DNA of 39,632 bases from Candidatus Bathyarchaeota archaeon JdFR-07 (GTDB taxonomy: Archaea > Thermoproteota > Bathyarchaeia > Bathyarchaeales > Bathycorpusculaceae), in assembly GCA_002010975.1 (NCBI GenBank), contig MTLU01000006.1, positions 1 to 39,632 of the forward strand, read 5' to 3'. The translations under genes and the position numbers were made by a program. The notes beneath the pieces were generated by a model, which was not told the DNA's origin, did not search any database, and saw only the letters and a program-made list of their open reading frames with translations. Position 1 is the first letter of the stretch. Every line of letters begins with the position of its first letter. Shown here piece by piece: positions 16,601-24,573 of the stretch.

Positions 16601-17116
16601 AAACCTGAAGAACTAAGAAAAGCTCTAATCAAATTAGGATTCAGCCACACTGGAAGCGAAGTCTTTTACAACGGCGTAACAGGCGAAAAACTTGTCGCAG
16701 ACGTCTTTGTTGGAGTTGTCTATTATCAAAAATTGCACCATATGGTTTCAGACAAAATACATGCAAGGGCACGAGGACAAGTACAAATGCTTACTCGACA
16801 ACCTACTGAAGGAAGGGCAAGAGGCGGCGGGTTAAGATTCGGCGAAATGGAACGTGACTGTCTAATCGGACATGGTGCAGCCATGCTGCTACAAGACAGG
16901 CTTCTAGAAGAATCAGATAAATACACTTTATATGTTTGTGAAAACTGTGGTCACATAGCTTACTATAATATGAGACAGAGAAAGTACATCTGTAACATCT
17001 GTGAAGAAAAAGCAAAGGTTTCTCCTGTTGTAGTTTCTTATGCTTTTAAACTTCTCCTGCAAGAGTTGATGAGTCTTTGTGTGGCACCTAAATTAAAGCT
17101 TAAGGAGAAAGCGTAA
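13625..17116 (+). CDS. rpoB: DNA-directed RNA polymerase subunit B, undivided
   Basis: A 1163-residue single chain containing both the B'' and B' parts that many methanogens and relatives encode separately. Marks: [16 protein letters not shown] near residue 62, [87 protein letters not shown], and [20 protein letters not shown]. A C-terminal zinc site follows ([22 protein letters not shown]). It forms half of the catalytic cleft with subunit A. The N-terminus is about 40-50 residues longer than usual, and an internal ATG at 13751 ([10 protein letters not shown]) would give a standard length. The stop is one base before rpoA, so the two are coupled. Confidence 0.97.
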   Translation: [1163 protein letters not shown]

Positions 17117-17117
17117 A

Positions 17118-20100
17118 ATGGCAGTAGAAGAGATAATCCATAAAGTGGTTGACGAAATAAGCTTCGGGCTTTTTTCGCCTCAAGAAATCCGTAAACTTTC
17201 AGTTGTTGAAATTCAAACACCCGACACATATGATGAAGACGGTGCTCCAATAACCTCAGGACTAATGGACGGTAGACTTGGAACACTAGAACCGAGACAA
17301 AGATGTAAAACCTGCGGCAACACTGCCCTTCGCTGCCCAGGACATTTTGGTCACATTGAACTTGCAGTTCCAATAATACATATAGAATTCACGAAAATAA
17401 TATACGGTCTTTTAAGAGCCACCTGTAAAAACTGTGGCCGTATACTTCTCTCTGACGAAGCTATCAAAAGAATTCGAAGCAAAATAAATAGGGCTCGTCA
17501 ACTTTTCGGTATGGTTCCCGATGAACTTTATAAATCAGTATTTCAAGATGCCAGAAATAAGCAGTGTCCTCATTGCGGGACTATACAATACAAAATAGTT
17601 TTTGAGAAACCCACAAAGTTTAGTGAACAAATACCTGAAAGTGGCTCGGAACCTCTAACGCCAAGCATGGTTAGAGAAAGACTTGAACGAATACCCGACG
17701 AGGACCTTGAACTATTTGGTTTCAATCCTAAATTTGCACGCCCTGAATGGATGGTTCTACAAGTTTTACCTGTTCCTCCCGTTTATGTTCGTCCCTCAAT
17801 CACATTAGAATCTGGCATCCGTTCAGAAGACGATTTAACCCACAAGTTGGTAGATATAATACGCATCAATCAAAGGCTTAAGGAAAATATGGATGCCGGG
17901 GCACCCACACTTATCATCCAAGATCTTTCTGAACTTCTTCAATATCACGTAACAACATATTTTAACAACGAGGCATCAGGAATACCTCCTGCCAGACATC
18001 GATCAGGAAGAGCCCTAAAAACACTTTCACAAAGACTAAAGGGAAAAGAAGGAAGGTTCAGAAGTAATCTTTCAGGAAAAAGAGTCGATTTTTCAGCCAG
18101 AACCGTGATTTCTCCAGATCCTAACCTAGACATTAACGAGGTAGGTGTACCCCTCGAAGTTGCTATGCGTCTTTCCGTTCCAGAAAAAGTTACAGAATGG
18201 AATCTGGAAGAGATGAAAAAACTCGTTAGAAATGGACCCGAAGATTATCCAGGCGCACTTTACATTATTCGACCAGACGGAAAGCGTATAAGACTCGAAT
18301 TTGTTGTGGATAGAGAAAAAATTGCAGAATCTTTAGAACCAGGCTTCATAGTAGAGAGACATCTAAAAAACGGTGACATAGCAATATTCAACCGTCAACC
18401 TTCTCTCCATCGCATGTCTATTATGGCACATTATGTACGTGTTTTACCCTACAAAACCTTCCGTTTACACCTTTGCGTATGTCCCCCTTACAACGCAGAC
18501 TTCGACGGAGACGAAATGAACCTGCATGTACCTCAAAGCGAAGAAGCACGAACCGAAGCCCTGTTACTAATGCAGGTTCAAGATCAAATATTGTCTCCTA
18601 GATTTGGTGGACCAATAATCGGGGCCATTCGAGACTTTATTACTGCAGCTTACCTTTTCACACGCAAAACAAACTATCTTACAAAAGAAGAAGTTAATCG
18701 ACTACTAATCGCATCTCAATATGAAGGTCCCCTACCAGAACCCAAAATAAAAGAACCCCAACCCCTCTGGACCGGAAAACAAATCTTCAGTCTATTTCTT
18801 CCCAAAGATATGAATTATGTTTTGAAATCAAACATCTGCCAAGGTTGTGCCAAATGTCAAGAAGAAAAATGCCCTTATGACGCTTATGTAATTGTAAAAA
18901 ATGGCGAATTAATAAGCGGTGTTATTGATAGGCGCTCCATAGGCGCCGAACAATCTGAAAGCCTTTTACACCGAATAATAAAAGAATATGGAACAAAAGC
19001 AGCAAGAGATTTTCTCAACAAAATAACAAGATTACTAAAACTTTTCTTAACCATGCGAGGCTTCACATACTCCTACAACGAACTTGTGCTATCTCAAACC
19101 GCTAAGAACAAGATAAAGAAAACTATGGAAAGAGTTCAGAAAAAAGTAGAAGAACTAATAGAAAGCTACCGGAAAGGCACCCTTCAAAGACTTCCAGGTC
19201 AAACTCTCGAAGAATCCTTTGAAATCTATGTAATGAATGAACTTGCTAAAGCTAGAGACGAAGCAGGAAAAATAGCAGACAAAGACTTTGCCTTAGAAAA
19301 TTCCGGCATAATTATGACAAGGTCAGGAGCCAGAGGCTCCAGCCTAAATATTGGGCAAATGAGCGCTTGTGTAGGACAACAATCAGTTCGAGGAAAACGA
19401 ATATTACGAGGATATCTAGACCGCGCTCTACCCCACTTTAAATCTGGAGACCCCAGTCCAAAGGCGCGAGGATTTGTAAACTCTTCTTATGAGAAAGGTC
19501 TTGATGCCATAGAATTTTTCTTCCACGCAATGGGTGGAAGAGAAGGCCTTGTAGACACAGCTGTGAGAACCCAGCAAAGCGGTTACATGCAAAGAAGACT
19601 AATTAACGCCTTAGAACACATACGCCTAGAATACGATGGAACCGTGAGAAACTCTGCAGGAGACATAATACAATTCAGGTATGGCGAAGACGGTGTTGAC
19701 CCAGCAAAAAGCGACCACGGTAAAGCTGTCAACGTAAAAAGACTCATTGAACAGATAAAAATAGTTGCAGGAAAAGGTAGACCTGCATCAAAGGATTACA
19801 TTAAAGAACAACTAAAAAAAGTTGAAAAACAAATTACACCCTTAATTTTAAAAGAGCTCAAACTCGGTTTGACCAAAGCAAAACTTACCAAAGACGGTGT
19901 GAACAAAGCAATCCAGTTGACAATCGAACATTATAAGCGTGCATTAATGGAACCAGGAGAAGCTGTAGGAATAGTGGCGGCTCAATCGATAGGCGAACCA
20001 GGCACACAAATGACTCTTAGAACATTTCACTATGCAGGAGTCAAAGAACAAAACGTCACCCTAGGATTACCCAGATTGATAGAAATTGTTGATGCAAGAC

Positions 20101-20939
20101 GTATGCCTTCTACACCAATAATGACAATTTACCTAACAGAGAAACATAGAAAAAGCAGAGGATCTGCCGTCAAAATTGCCCGTAACATAGTCTATACAAC
20201 ACTAGAAAATCTTGCAGAAAAAATCTATGAAGACCCTATACAAGGCGAAATAGTTGTGGGGCTTAGCCGAGAAATGATGGAAGACAGAGGAATAACTATT
20301 GAAGAGCTAGAAGAGAAGATAGAAATTCAAAACGCCACTGTAAAAATAAAACGTAACAAGATACATATAAAACCTGAAGATGCTGGCTCGCTTAAAAAAT
20401 TGCTTAATAAAGTCTCATCGTTGTATATAAGCGGAGTTCCAGGAATAAAACGTGTTCTGGTCACAGAAGAACAAGGTGAATGGGTTATAAGAACAGACGG
20501 TTCAAATCTTCCCAAAGTTTTAGAAGTTCACGGTGTCGATACTTCGAGAACAACCACAAACAACGTTCATGAAATAGCTAAAACCTTAGGGATTGAAGCG
20601 GCTAGAAATGCACTAATTCGTGAGGCTAAAGGGGTTCTGGAAGAACAAGGTTTAGATGTGGACGTTCGCCATGTAATGCTCGTCGCGGACATGATGACAT
20701 CAACAGGCGAGGTTCAACAAATAGGACGGCATGGTATAAGCGGTAAAAAATCAAGTGTTCTAGCTAGGGCAGCCTTCGAGATAACGGTTCCTAACATTGT
20801 TGAAGCTGCTGTAAAAGGAGAAAGTGACCCCCTAGAAGGTGTAACCGAAAACGTTATAGTGGGCCAGTCTATCCCCATAGGCACAGGGTTAGTTGAATTA
20901 TTTATGTCGACGTTGGAGTCAAAAGGTGAGCGTGAATGA
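17118..20939 (+). CDS. rpoA: DNA-directed RNA polymerase subunit A, fused A'+A''
   Basis: A 1273-residue chain equal to A' plus A'' without a break; most archaea split this gene. N-terminal zinc sites: CKTCGNTALRCPGHFGH and CKNCGR with CPHCG. The clamp region carries LSQRLKGKEGRFRSNLSGKRVDFSARTVISPDPNL. The catalytic Mg loop is YNADFDGDEMNLHVPQ (about residue 460). The bridge helix region has SGYMQRRLINALEH, and the A'' portion has GEAVGIVAAQSIGEPGTQMTLRTFHYAGV. A four-Cys cluster, C574-x2-C577-x2-C580-x4-C585, lies in the middle. There is no eukaryote-like heptad tail. It overlaps rpl30e by four bases. An undivided A is known from Thaumarchaeota and some related lineages, which agrees with the proposed origin. 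Confidence 0.97.
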   Translation: MAVEEIIHKVVDEISFGLFSPQEIRKLSVVEIQTPDTYDEDGAPITSGLMDGRLGTLEPRQRCKTCGNTALRCPGHFGHIELAVPIIHIEFTKIIYGLLRATCKNCGRILLSDEAIKRIRSKINRARQLFGMVPDELYKSVFQDARNKQCPHCGTIQYKIVFEKPTKFSEQIPESGSEPLTPSMVRERLERIPDEDLELFGFNPKFARPEWMVLQVLPVPPVYVRPSITLESGIRSEDDLTHKLVDIIRINQRLKENMDAGAPTLIIQDLSELLQYHVTTYFNNEASGIPPARHRSGRALKTLSQRLKGKEGRFRSNLSGKRVDFSARTVISPDPNLDINEVGVPLEVAMRLSVPEKVTEWNLEEMKKLVRNGPEDYPGALYIIRPDGKRIRLEFVVDREKIAESLEPGFIVERHLKNGDIAIFNRQPSLHRMSIMAHYVRVLPYKTFRLHLCVCPPYNADFDGDEMNLHVPQSEEARTEALLLMQVQDQILSPRFGGPIIGAIRDFITAAYLFTRKTNYLTKEEVNRLLIASQYEGPLPEPKIKEPQPLWTGKQIFSLFLPKDMNYVLKSNICQGCAKCQEEKCPYDAYVIVKNGELISGVIDRRSIGAEQSESLLHRIIKEYGTKAARDFLNKITRLLKLFLTMRGFTYSYNELVLSQTAKNKIKKTMERVQKKVEELIESYRKGTLQRLPGQTLEESFEIYVMNELAKARDEAGKIADKDFALENSGIIMTRSGARGSSLNIGQMSACVGQQSVRGKRILRGYLDRALPHFKSGDPSPKARGFVNSSYEKGLDAIEFFFHAMGGREGLVDTAVRTQQSGYMQRRLINALEHIRLEYDGTVRNSAGDIIQFRYGEDGVDPAKSDHGKAVNVKRLIEQIKIVAGKGRPASKDYIKEQLKKVEKQITPLILKELKLGLTKAKLTKDGVNKAIQLTIEHYKRALMEPGEAVGIVAAQSIGEPGTQMTLRTFHYAGVKEQNVTLGLPRLIEIVDARRMPSTPIMTIYLTEKHRKSRGSAVKIARNIVYTTLENLAEKIYEDPIQGEIVVGLSREMMEDRGITIEELEEKIEIQNATVKIKRNKIHIKPEDAGSLKKLLNKVSSLYISGVPGIKRVLVTEEQGEWVIRTDGSNLPKVLEVHGVDTSRTTTNNVHEIAKTLGIEAARNALIREAKGVLEEQGLDVDVRHVMLVADMMTSTGEVQQIGRHGISGKKSSVLARAAFEITVPNIVEAAVKGESDPLEGVTENVIVGQSIPIGTGLVELFMSTLESKGERE

Positions 20940-21271
20940 TTGACATTGATAAGGCTATTGCCACAGCTGTTAAAACAGGTAAAGTTTCCTTTGGAACAAA
21001 ATCCAGCGTACAAAACGCCAAAACAGGAAGAGCTAAACTAATAATCTTAGCTTCAAACTGTCCCCCAAACGTGAGAAGCGATCTAGAGTACTACTGCAAA
21101 CTTTCAAATGTCCCCATAATCACTTATAAAGGCACATCTCACGATCTAGCAGGTATCTGTGGAAAACTTTTCCCAATTTCTGCGTTAAGTATAAGAGAGC
21201 CCGGTGATTCTGACATTCTTAGATTATCTGAGAAAACTGGAGAGGAAGAGTTAAGCGGAGGAAGTGAATGA
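20936..21271 (+). CDS. rpl30e: Ribosomal protein L30e
   Basis: A 111-residue protein of the L7Ae/L30e fold. Marks: IDKAIATAVKTGKVSFGTKSSVQNAKTGRAKLIILASNCPPN and LSNVPIITYKGTSHDLAGICGKLFPISALSI. It binds a kink-turn in large-subunit rRNA. A tail of about 15 acidic residues (EKTGEEELSGGSE) is longer than usual. It overlaps rpoA and nusA by four bases each (ATGA), the usual archaeal order rpoA-rpl30e-nusA. Confidence 0.92.
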   Translation: MIDIDKAIATAVKTGKVSFGTKSSVQNAKTGRAKLIILASNCPPNVRSDLEYYCKLSNVPIITYKGTSHDLAGICGKLFPISALSIREPGDSDILRLSEKTGEEELSGGSE

Positions 21272-21705
21272 CAAGCGGAATAAAATTTACGAGCACAGAG
21301 ATGCGTTATATAGCTTTGTTTGAAAGCATAACAGGTGCAAGTGTCAAAGACTGCATTGTAGATGAAGAACAAGGACGCGTAATCTTTGTAGTCAATGAGG
21401 GACAAGTAGGCGTTGCCATTGGCAAAGGTGGAAGAAATATTCGTGTTTTAGAAAGGATGACAGGAAAGAAACACGAAATAATCGAGTATTCCGACGATCC
21501 AGCACAGTTTATCAAAAATGCTTTGAAACCAGCTACTGTGCGAGAAGTTCGTATCACAGAAAGACCAGACGGGAAAACCATTGCTGTAGTCAATGTCAAT
21601 CCCCGTGACAAAGGTGTAGCCATAGGAAAGAATGGACGAAATGCAGAACGTCTCCGCTTTTTAGCTAAACGATACTTCCAAATACAAAACGTGAGTATAA
21701 CCTAG
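21268..21705 (+). CDS. nusA: NusA-like transcription factor (two KH domains)
   Basis: A 145-residue archaeal NusA homologue made only of two KH domains. Marks: KFTSTEMRYIALFESITGASVKDCIVDEEQGRVIFVV, the first loop VAIGKGGRNIRVLERMTGKKHEII, then VNVNPRDKGVAIGKNGRNAERLRFLAKRYF. It lacks the N-terminal polymerase-binding and S1 domains of bacterial NusA. It binds RNA and probably affects elongation or termination. It sits at its normal place after rpl30e, but rps12 and rps7, which often follow, are not here. Confidence 0.92.
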   Translation: MTSGIKFTSTEMRYIALFESITGASVKDCIVDEEQGRVIFVVNEGQVGVAIGKGGRNIRVLERMTGKKHEIIEYSDDPAQFIKNALKPATVREVRITERPDGKTIAVVNVNPRDKGVAIGKNGRNAERLRFLAKRYFQIQNVSIT

Positions 21706-21721
21706 TTCAGGGAAAACTGAA

Positions 21722-21901
21722 ATGGCAAAGTTAAAAATGTTAGCTTTGAATTTATTTCTGTTTTTATTTGTCGAAGTAGATGTTGTAAAGGCTGCCGATG
21801 AATCCTTTGCAGAGCAATTTCTTGGTAGCCCTTTACTTATTCTCGCTGCCCTAATACTAATAGATGTTATAGCCTTTATCTATCACAAACTGAGAAAATA
21901 G
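21722..21901 (+). CDS. Small membrane protein (59 residues) after nusA
   Basis: Starts at ATG 21722, sixteen bases after the nusA stop, with AGGGAAAAC upstream as a weak ribosome site. The product has an N-terminal hydrophobic stretch (LKMLALNLFLFLFVEVDVVKAADES) that could be a signal peptide or first helix. A second helix follows (about residues 36-55, SPLLILAALILIDVIAFIY), then a short basic end HKLRK. It occupies the place normally taken by rps12 in this operon. The clean hydropathy and position support coding. Function unknown. Confidence 0.5.
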   Translation: MAKLKMLALNLFLFLFVEVDVVKAADESFAEQFLGSPLLILAALILIDVIAFIYHKLRK

Positions 21902-22513
21902 TTTCGAAAGACTCTTTATGTGATAATAAAATGTTTTTCGTGCCATGACAAAATGACTTTTGCGGGGTTTTAAAAACCACTTTGTCTCCGTTAGCGATAA
22001 ATACTAGTGTAGTGGTTTCAAAAACAATCTTTGAATCTTTGGGCAATAAGCAGGTCAAATTTTCCAACTTCGTTTTGAAAAGCAAAGATGACACCGTTAT
22101 TTCTAGAGGTTCCAAACTTATGCATCATAGATTTTCCAAAAAACTCTTCCAGTAATTCCTGCGCTCTAACCGTTATCTCTGAGCTATTTTCATATCCCGC
22201 TTTTACCAGATCTTCATCATTAGCTGTTTCCAAGAAGCTATTAATTTTCTCCGTATTACCTAACATTAAGAAAGGATCCTTTAGTTCTTTTTCAATAGCT
22301 TTACCTATGACGCCTTCCTTAGTTTCTATAATTGCATCTAAAATAAGTCTGCCTTCTCCATGAAATATAACCTTCCTTAATATCATTTATTTTTATTAGA
22401 ACCGCCAAGGAATTTTGATTAAGTTTCACTCGAACTTTTTCTGTTTCCCATAAAGTTAAATCTTGAGAAACTTTCTGAACGTGTTTATCAATTTGATATT
22501 CAGGCCATATCAT
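21876..22513 (-). pseudogene. Frameshifted gene of unknown function downstream of the ArsR-like regulator
   Basis: Three overlapping open stretches on the minus strand read as one protein if two shifts are allowed. Part 1 starts at ATG 22513 (MIWPEYQIDKHVQKVSQD), twelve bases after the regulator stop, and stays sensible to about NDIKEGYI near 22365. The +1 frame then continues as FHGEGRLILDAIIETKEG to about 22030 (FDLLIAQRFK). A further +1 frame continues as KIVFETTTLVFIANGDKVVF to the stop at 21876. A TAA directly before the ATG at 22386 shows the second frame cannot start earlier. Either a decayed gene or base errors in the assembly; alternatively the middle frame (22018-22386, 122 residues) is a gene of its own. 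No family is recognised. Confidence 0.45.
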
Positions 22514-22525
22514 TCCATCATTCCC

Positions 22526-23068
22526 CTATTCGAAAAATTTGACCGTTCTAACAGCCATTTTGTAGGCTGCTCTTCCAGGCATTGTGATCAAATAACGACC
22601 TCTAACTTTTTCTTGAACAACTAACCCTACTTCTTCTAATACTTTAAGATGGCTTGAAAGCGTGCTTGTTGTAATCTCAGAAAGCTTTTCTTGTAATTCA
22701 TTAATGTATTTTCCTCCACTCATCAACTCCTTTAGAATTTTCAATCTATGTTCATGACTTAGGGCGTTCATGATTTCCGCGGTTTTTGAAAGGTTATACT
22801 CTGTTTCTTCAATGGAAGGTTTTCTTCTTTTAATTATCTTTACGCCCCTTGGTCCTATCAAGACAGATTTTTCTAGCTCGCCATGGATGCCTTCAACTAC
22901 GCATTCCATAATGTCTTTAACATAATCTCTCACTCGGTTGCCAACATCTATGTATATGCCGTATTTTCTTTTCTTTTCTTCTTGGGGTGATAGCTCTTTG
23001 ATCTGTTCTTTCAACTTGGCTATTTCTTGTCTAAGTTTTTCCATTTCTTTTTTCAAATCTTCTGACAT
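22526..23068 (-). CDS. ArsR-type winged-helix regulator with N-terminal coiled coil
   Basis: A 180-residue protein. Residues 3-33 are a coiled coil (LKKEMEKLRQEIAKLKEQIKEL). Residues about 36-85 form a beta-rich middle domain ending IGPRGVKIIKRRKP. Residues about 95-178 are an ArsR winged helix: AEIMNALSHEHRLKILKELMSGG, then ITTSTLSSHLKVLEEVGLVVQEKVRGRYLIT. No Cys metal site is seen, so the signal is not metal through the usual ArsR ligands. GGAGAG precedes the ATG. A perfect palindrome 16 bases upstream suggests it controls its own gene and the broken gene behind it. Confidence 0.8.
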   Translation of the reverse strand: MSEDLKKEMEKLRQEIAKLKEQIKELSPQEEKKRKYGIYIDVGNRVRDYVKDIMECVVEGIHGELEKSVLIGPRGVKIIKRRKPSIEETEYNLSKTAEIMNALSHEHRLKILKELMSGGKYINELQEKLSEITTSTLSSHLKVLEEVGLVVQEKVRGRYLITMPGRAAYKMAVRTVKFFE

Positions 23069-23083
23069 GGTTTTCTCTCCTTC

Positions 23084-23103
23084 ATTGATCTATAGTTATC
23101 AAT
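23084..23103 (-). promoter_or_regulatory. Palindrome upstream of the ArsR-like gene
   Basis: ATTGAT, eight bases, ATCAAT: a perfect six-base inverted repeat ending 16 bases before the start codon and overlapping the likely transcript start. A candidate autoregulatory operator. Confidence 0.4.
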
Positions 23104-23193
23104 TTTAATTTGACAAATATGAAATAGAAATAGATAAATATAAATTTTTACCCTTTTTGTGGAAGTTTGCCTCTTTTTAAAATAAAGTGAATC

Positions 23194-23748
23194 TTACTTC
23201 GATAACAACATATCTATAAAAGTCTTTTGATCTATTTCGGCGTGTGTTCTCCAATCCAAATAAAGCTGGTCGTTCTCGTCTTGCGTCAAATATCCATATC
23301 TAATATAACGATCGATATTTAAGCTAACTTTCCATCCTGGCAATTTATCGCGAAGCAGCTCTTCAACTTCTTTTCGTGGAACTTTTCCTTTTTTAGATAT
23401 TATGTAAGCAATTGTTACTGCCAATCCAGCTAAATCGTCTATTCTCCACCCTATCATCTTAGCCTCTTTGGGTGTTAGCTCACCTCTTAAAGTTATGTAG
23501 AATCTTGCCTTATCCAACTGTTCGATGGTTGGTCTTTCTACAGTTTTTTCTTCTTCAAAAATTGTCTTAACTTGCAAATCTAAAGCTTTTAAATAATGAT
23601 CTAGAATCTTCAAAACTTTTGGATAGTCTGTTCCTAGGACTTTTCGAAGCTCCCAACCTTTTACACCTGGTTTTTTGTGTCTTCTATAGAAAAGCATGTG
23701 TACCGCTCTTTTCAATTTACTTGCATAATAGCCCTTTCTTCTTTTCAT
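23194..23748 (-). CDS. ScpB/kite-like winged-helix subunit of the SMC-type operon
   Basis: A 184-residue protein whose ATG directly follows the stop of the kleisin-like gene (TAGATG). Two winged-helix-like halves are visible. The first (about 10-90) has KRAVHMLFYRRHKKPGVKGWELRKVLG and a hydrophobic helix-turn-helix. The second (about 105-175) has DDLAGLAVTIAYIISKKGKVPRKEVEELL and RYIRYGYLTQDENDQLYL, close in pattern to the second domain of ScpB (LETLAIIAYKQP.TR.EIE, then a short wing). Tandem winged-helix kite proteins (ScpB, MukE, Nse1/Nse3, JetB) bind the kleisin in SMC complexes. The assignment rests on pattern and operon position; sequence identity to known kites looks low. Confidence 0.55.
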   Translation of the reverse strand: MKRRKGYYASKLKRAVHMLFYRRHKKPGVKGWELRKVLGTDYPKVLKILDHYLKALDLQVKTIFEEEKTVERPTIEQLDKARFYITLRGELTPKEAKMIGWRIDDLAGLAVTIAYIISKKGKVPRKEVEELLRDKLPGWKVSLNIDRYIRYGYLTQDENDQLYLDWRTHAEIDQKTFIDMLLSK

Positions 23749-24573
23749 CTACCGTTCACCCTTTTTCCATTTTCTCCAGTCTTCAGCCGATACTGCTATG
23801 GGGATGGAAACCAGCTGTTTTTTGCTGATTTTAAGCACGGGGTTCTCGTTTGGTTTAACGAAAATTTCCTCTTCTAAAGGCTGAATTTCCAGTGAAGCAT
23901 AACCGTAAGTTACCAGAAAACTTGTTAGAAAAGCTCTCTGAACAGTTTCCTCATAAATATCTGCACCTACAAAATCCCAATACCGAATTTTTCCTTCCCT
24001 CCCGTCTTTTTTGACTCTATCCTTAAGTTCCTTCCAAAAACTTTCTAATTCCTTCGAAAAGGCTTTTTCCCGAAAAATTCTCTGCTTAATAAGCTCCTCT
24101 CTTGTTACAAGACCTGTTTTGATTTCTGTTAGTTGAACTTCCCGCCACCTTTCATTTAAAGGTAAAAGGCTTTCCCAATATCTTAATGCTTCTGCAATGC
24201 TGTGAAGTGAAAGCTGCTCCATTTCTACTATAGGATGCCAAACCTTAAGAAAGATTTCTACGATTTCATCTTTTTCTATATAGACAAGTTTTTCTGCTAG
24301 AAGAAAAGGGTCAGTATAGAGAGATGTAGAGCGATGTTTGACCCATTCGCTTTGAAGTTTTATGATCGAGGCTAAATGATGAACAGTTTCAGCATCTAGG
24401 CATAAATCTTCTGGAATTTTCCATTCTGGGAAAAATTCTTTAATAGTTCTTACCGCGCCATCCACATCTATTAGAAAGGGGTCAAGAGAGCGTTCTTCGA
24501 CAGATTTACACATCTCAATTATGCGCTGGAGTTTCTCCCTGCCAATTTTTAACCTACCTCGCTTTGACATCAT
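23749..24573 (-). CDS. Kleisin-like (ScpA/Nse4-type) subunit of the SMC-type operon
   Basis: A 274-residue protein overlapping the SMC-like gene by four bases. It is mostly helical. The segment VHHLASIIKLQSEWVKHRS resembles the ScpA helix that binds the SMC neck (AATLL.IKS..LL). The C-terminus, about 212-250 (TVQRAFLTSFLVTYGYASLEIQ then LEEEIFVKPNE), matches the C-terminal winged helix of ScpA kleisins (FLALLEL...G.V.L.Q...F.EI.I). A charged linker sits between (FWKELKDRVKKDGREGKIRYW). Kleisins bridge the two heads of an SMC dimer. No other role fits both position and sequence as well, but the match is by eye only. Confidence 0.55.
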   Translation of the reverse strand: MMSKRGRLKIGREKLQRIIEMCKSVEERSLDPFLIDVDGAVRTIKEFFPEWKIPEDLCLDAETVHHLASIIKLQSEWVKHRSTSLYTDPFLLAEKLVYIEKDEIVEIFLKVWHPIVEMEQLSLHSIAEALRYWESLLPLNERWREVQLTEIKTGLVTREELIKQRIFREKAFSKELESFWKELKDRVKKDGREGKIRYWDFVGADIYEETVQRAFLTSFLVTYGYASLEIQPLEEEIFVKPNENPVLKISKKQLVSIPIAVSAEDWRKWKKGER

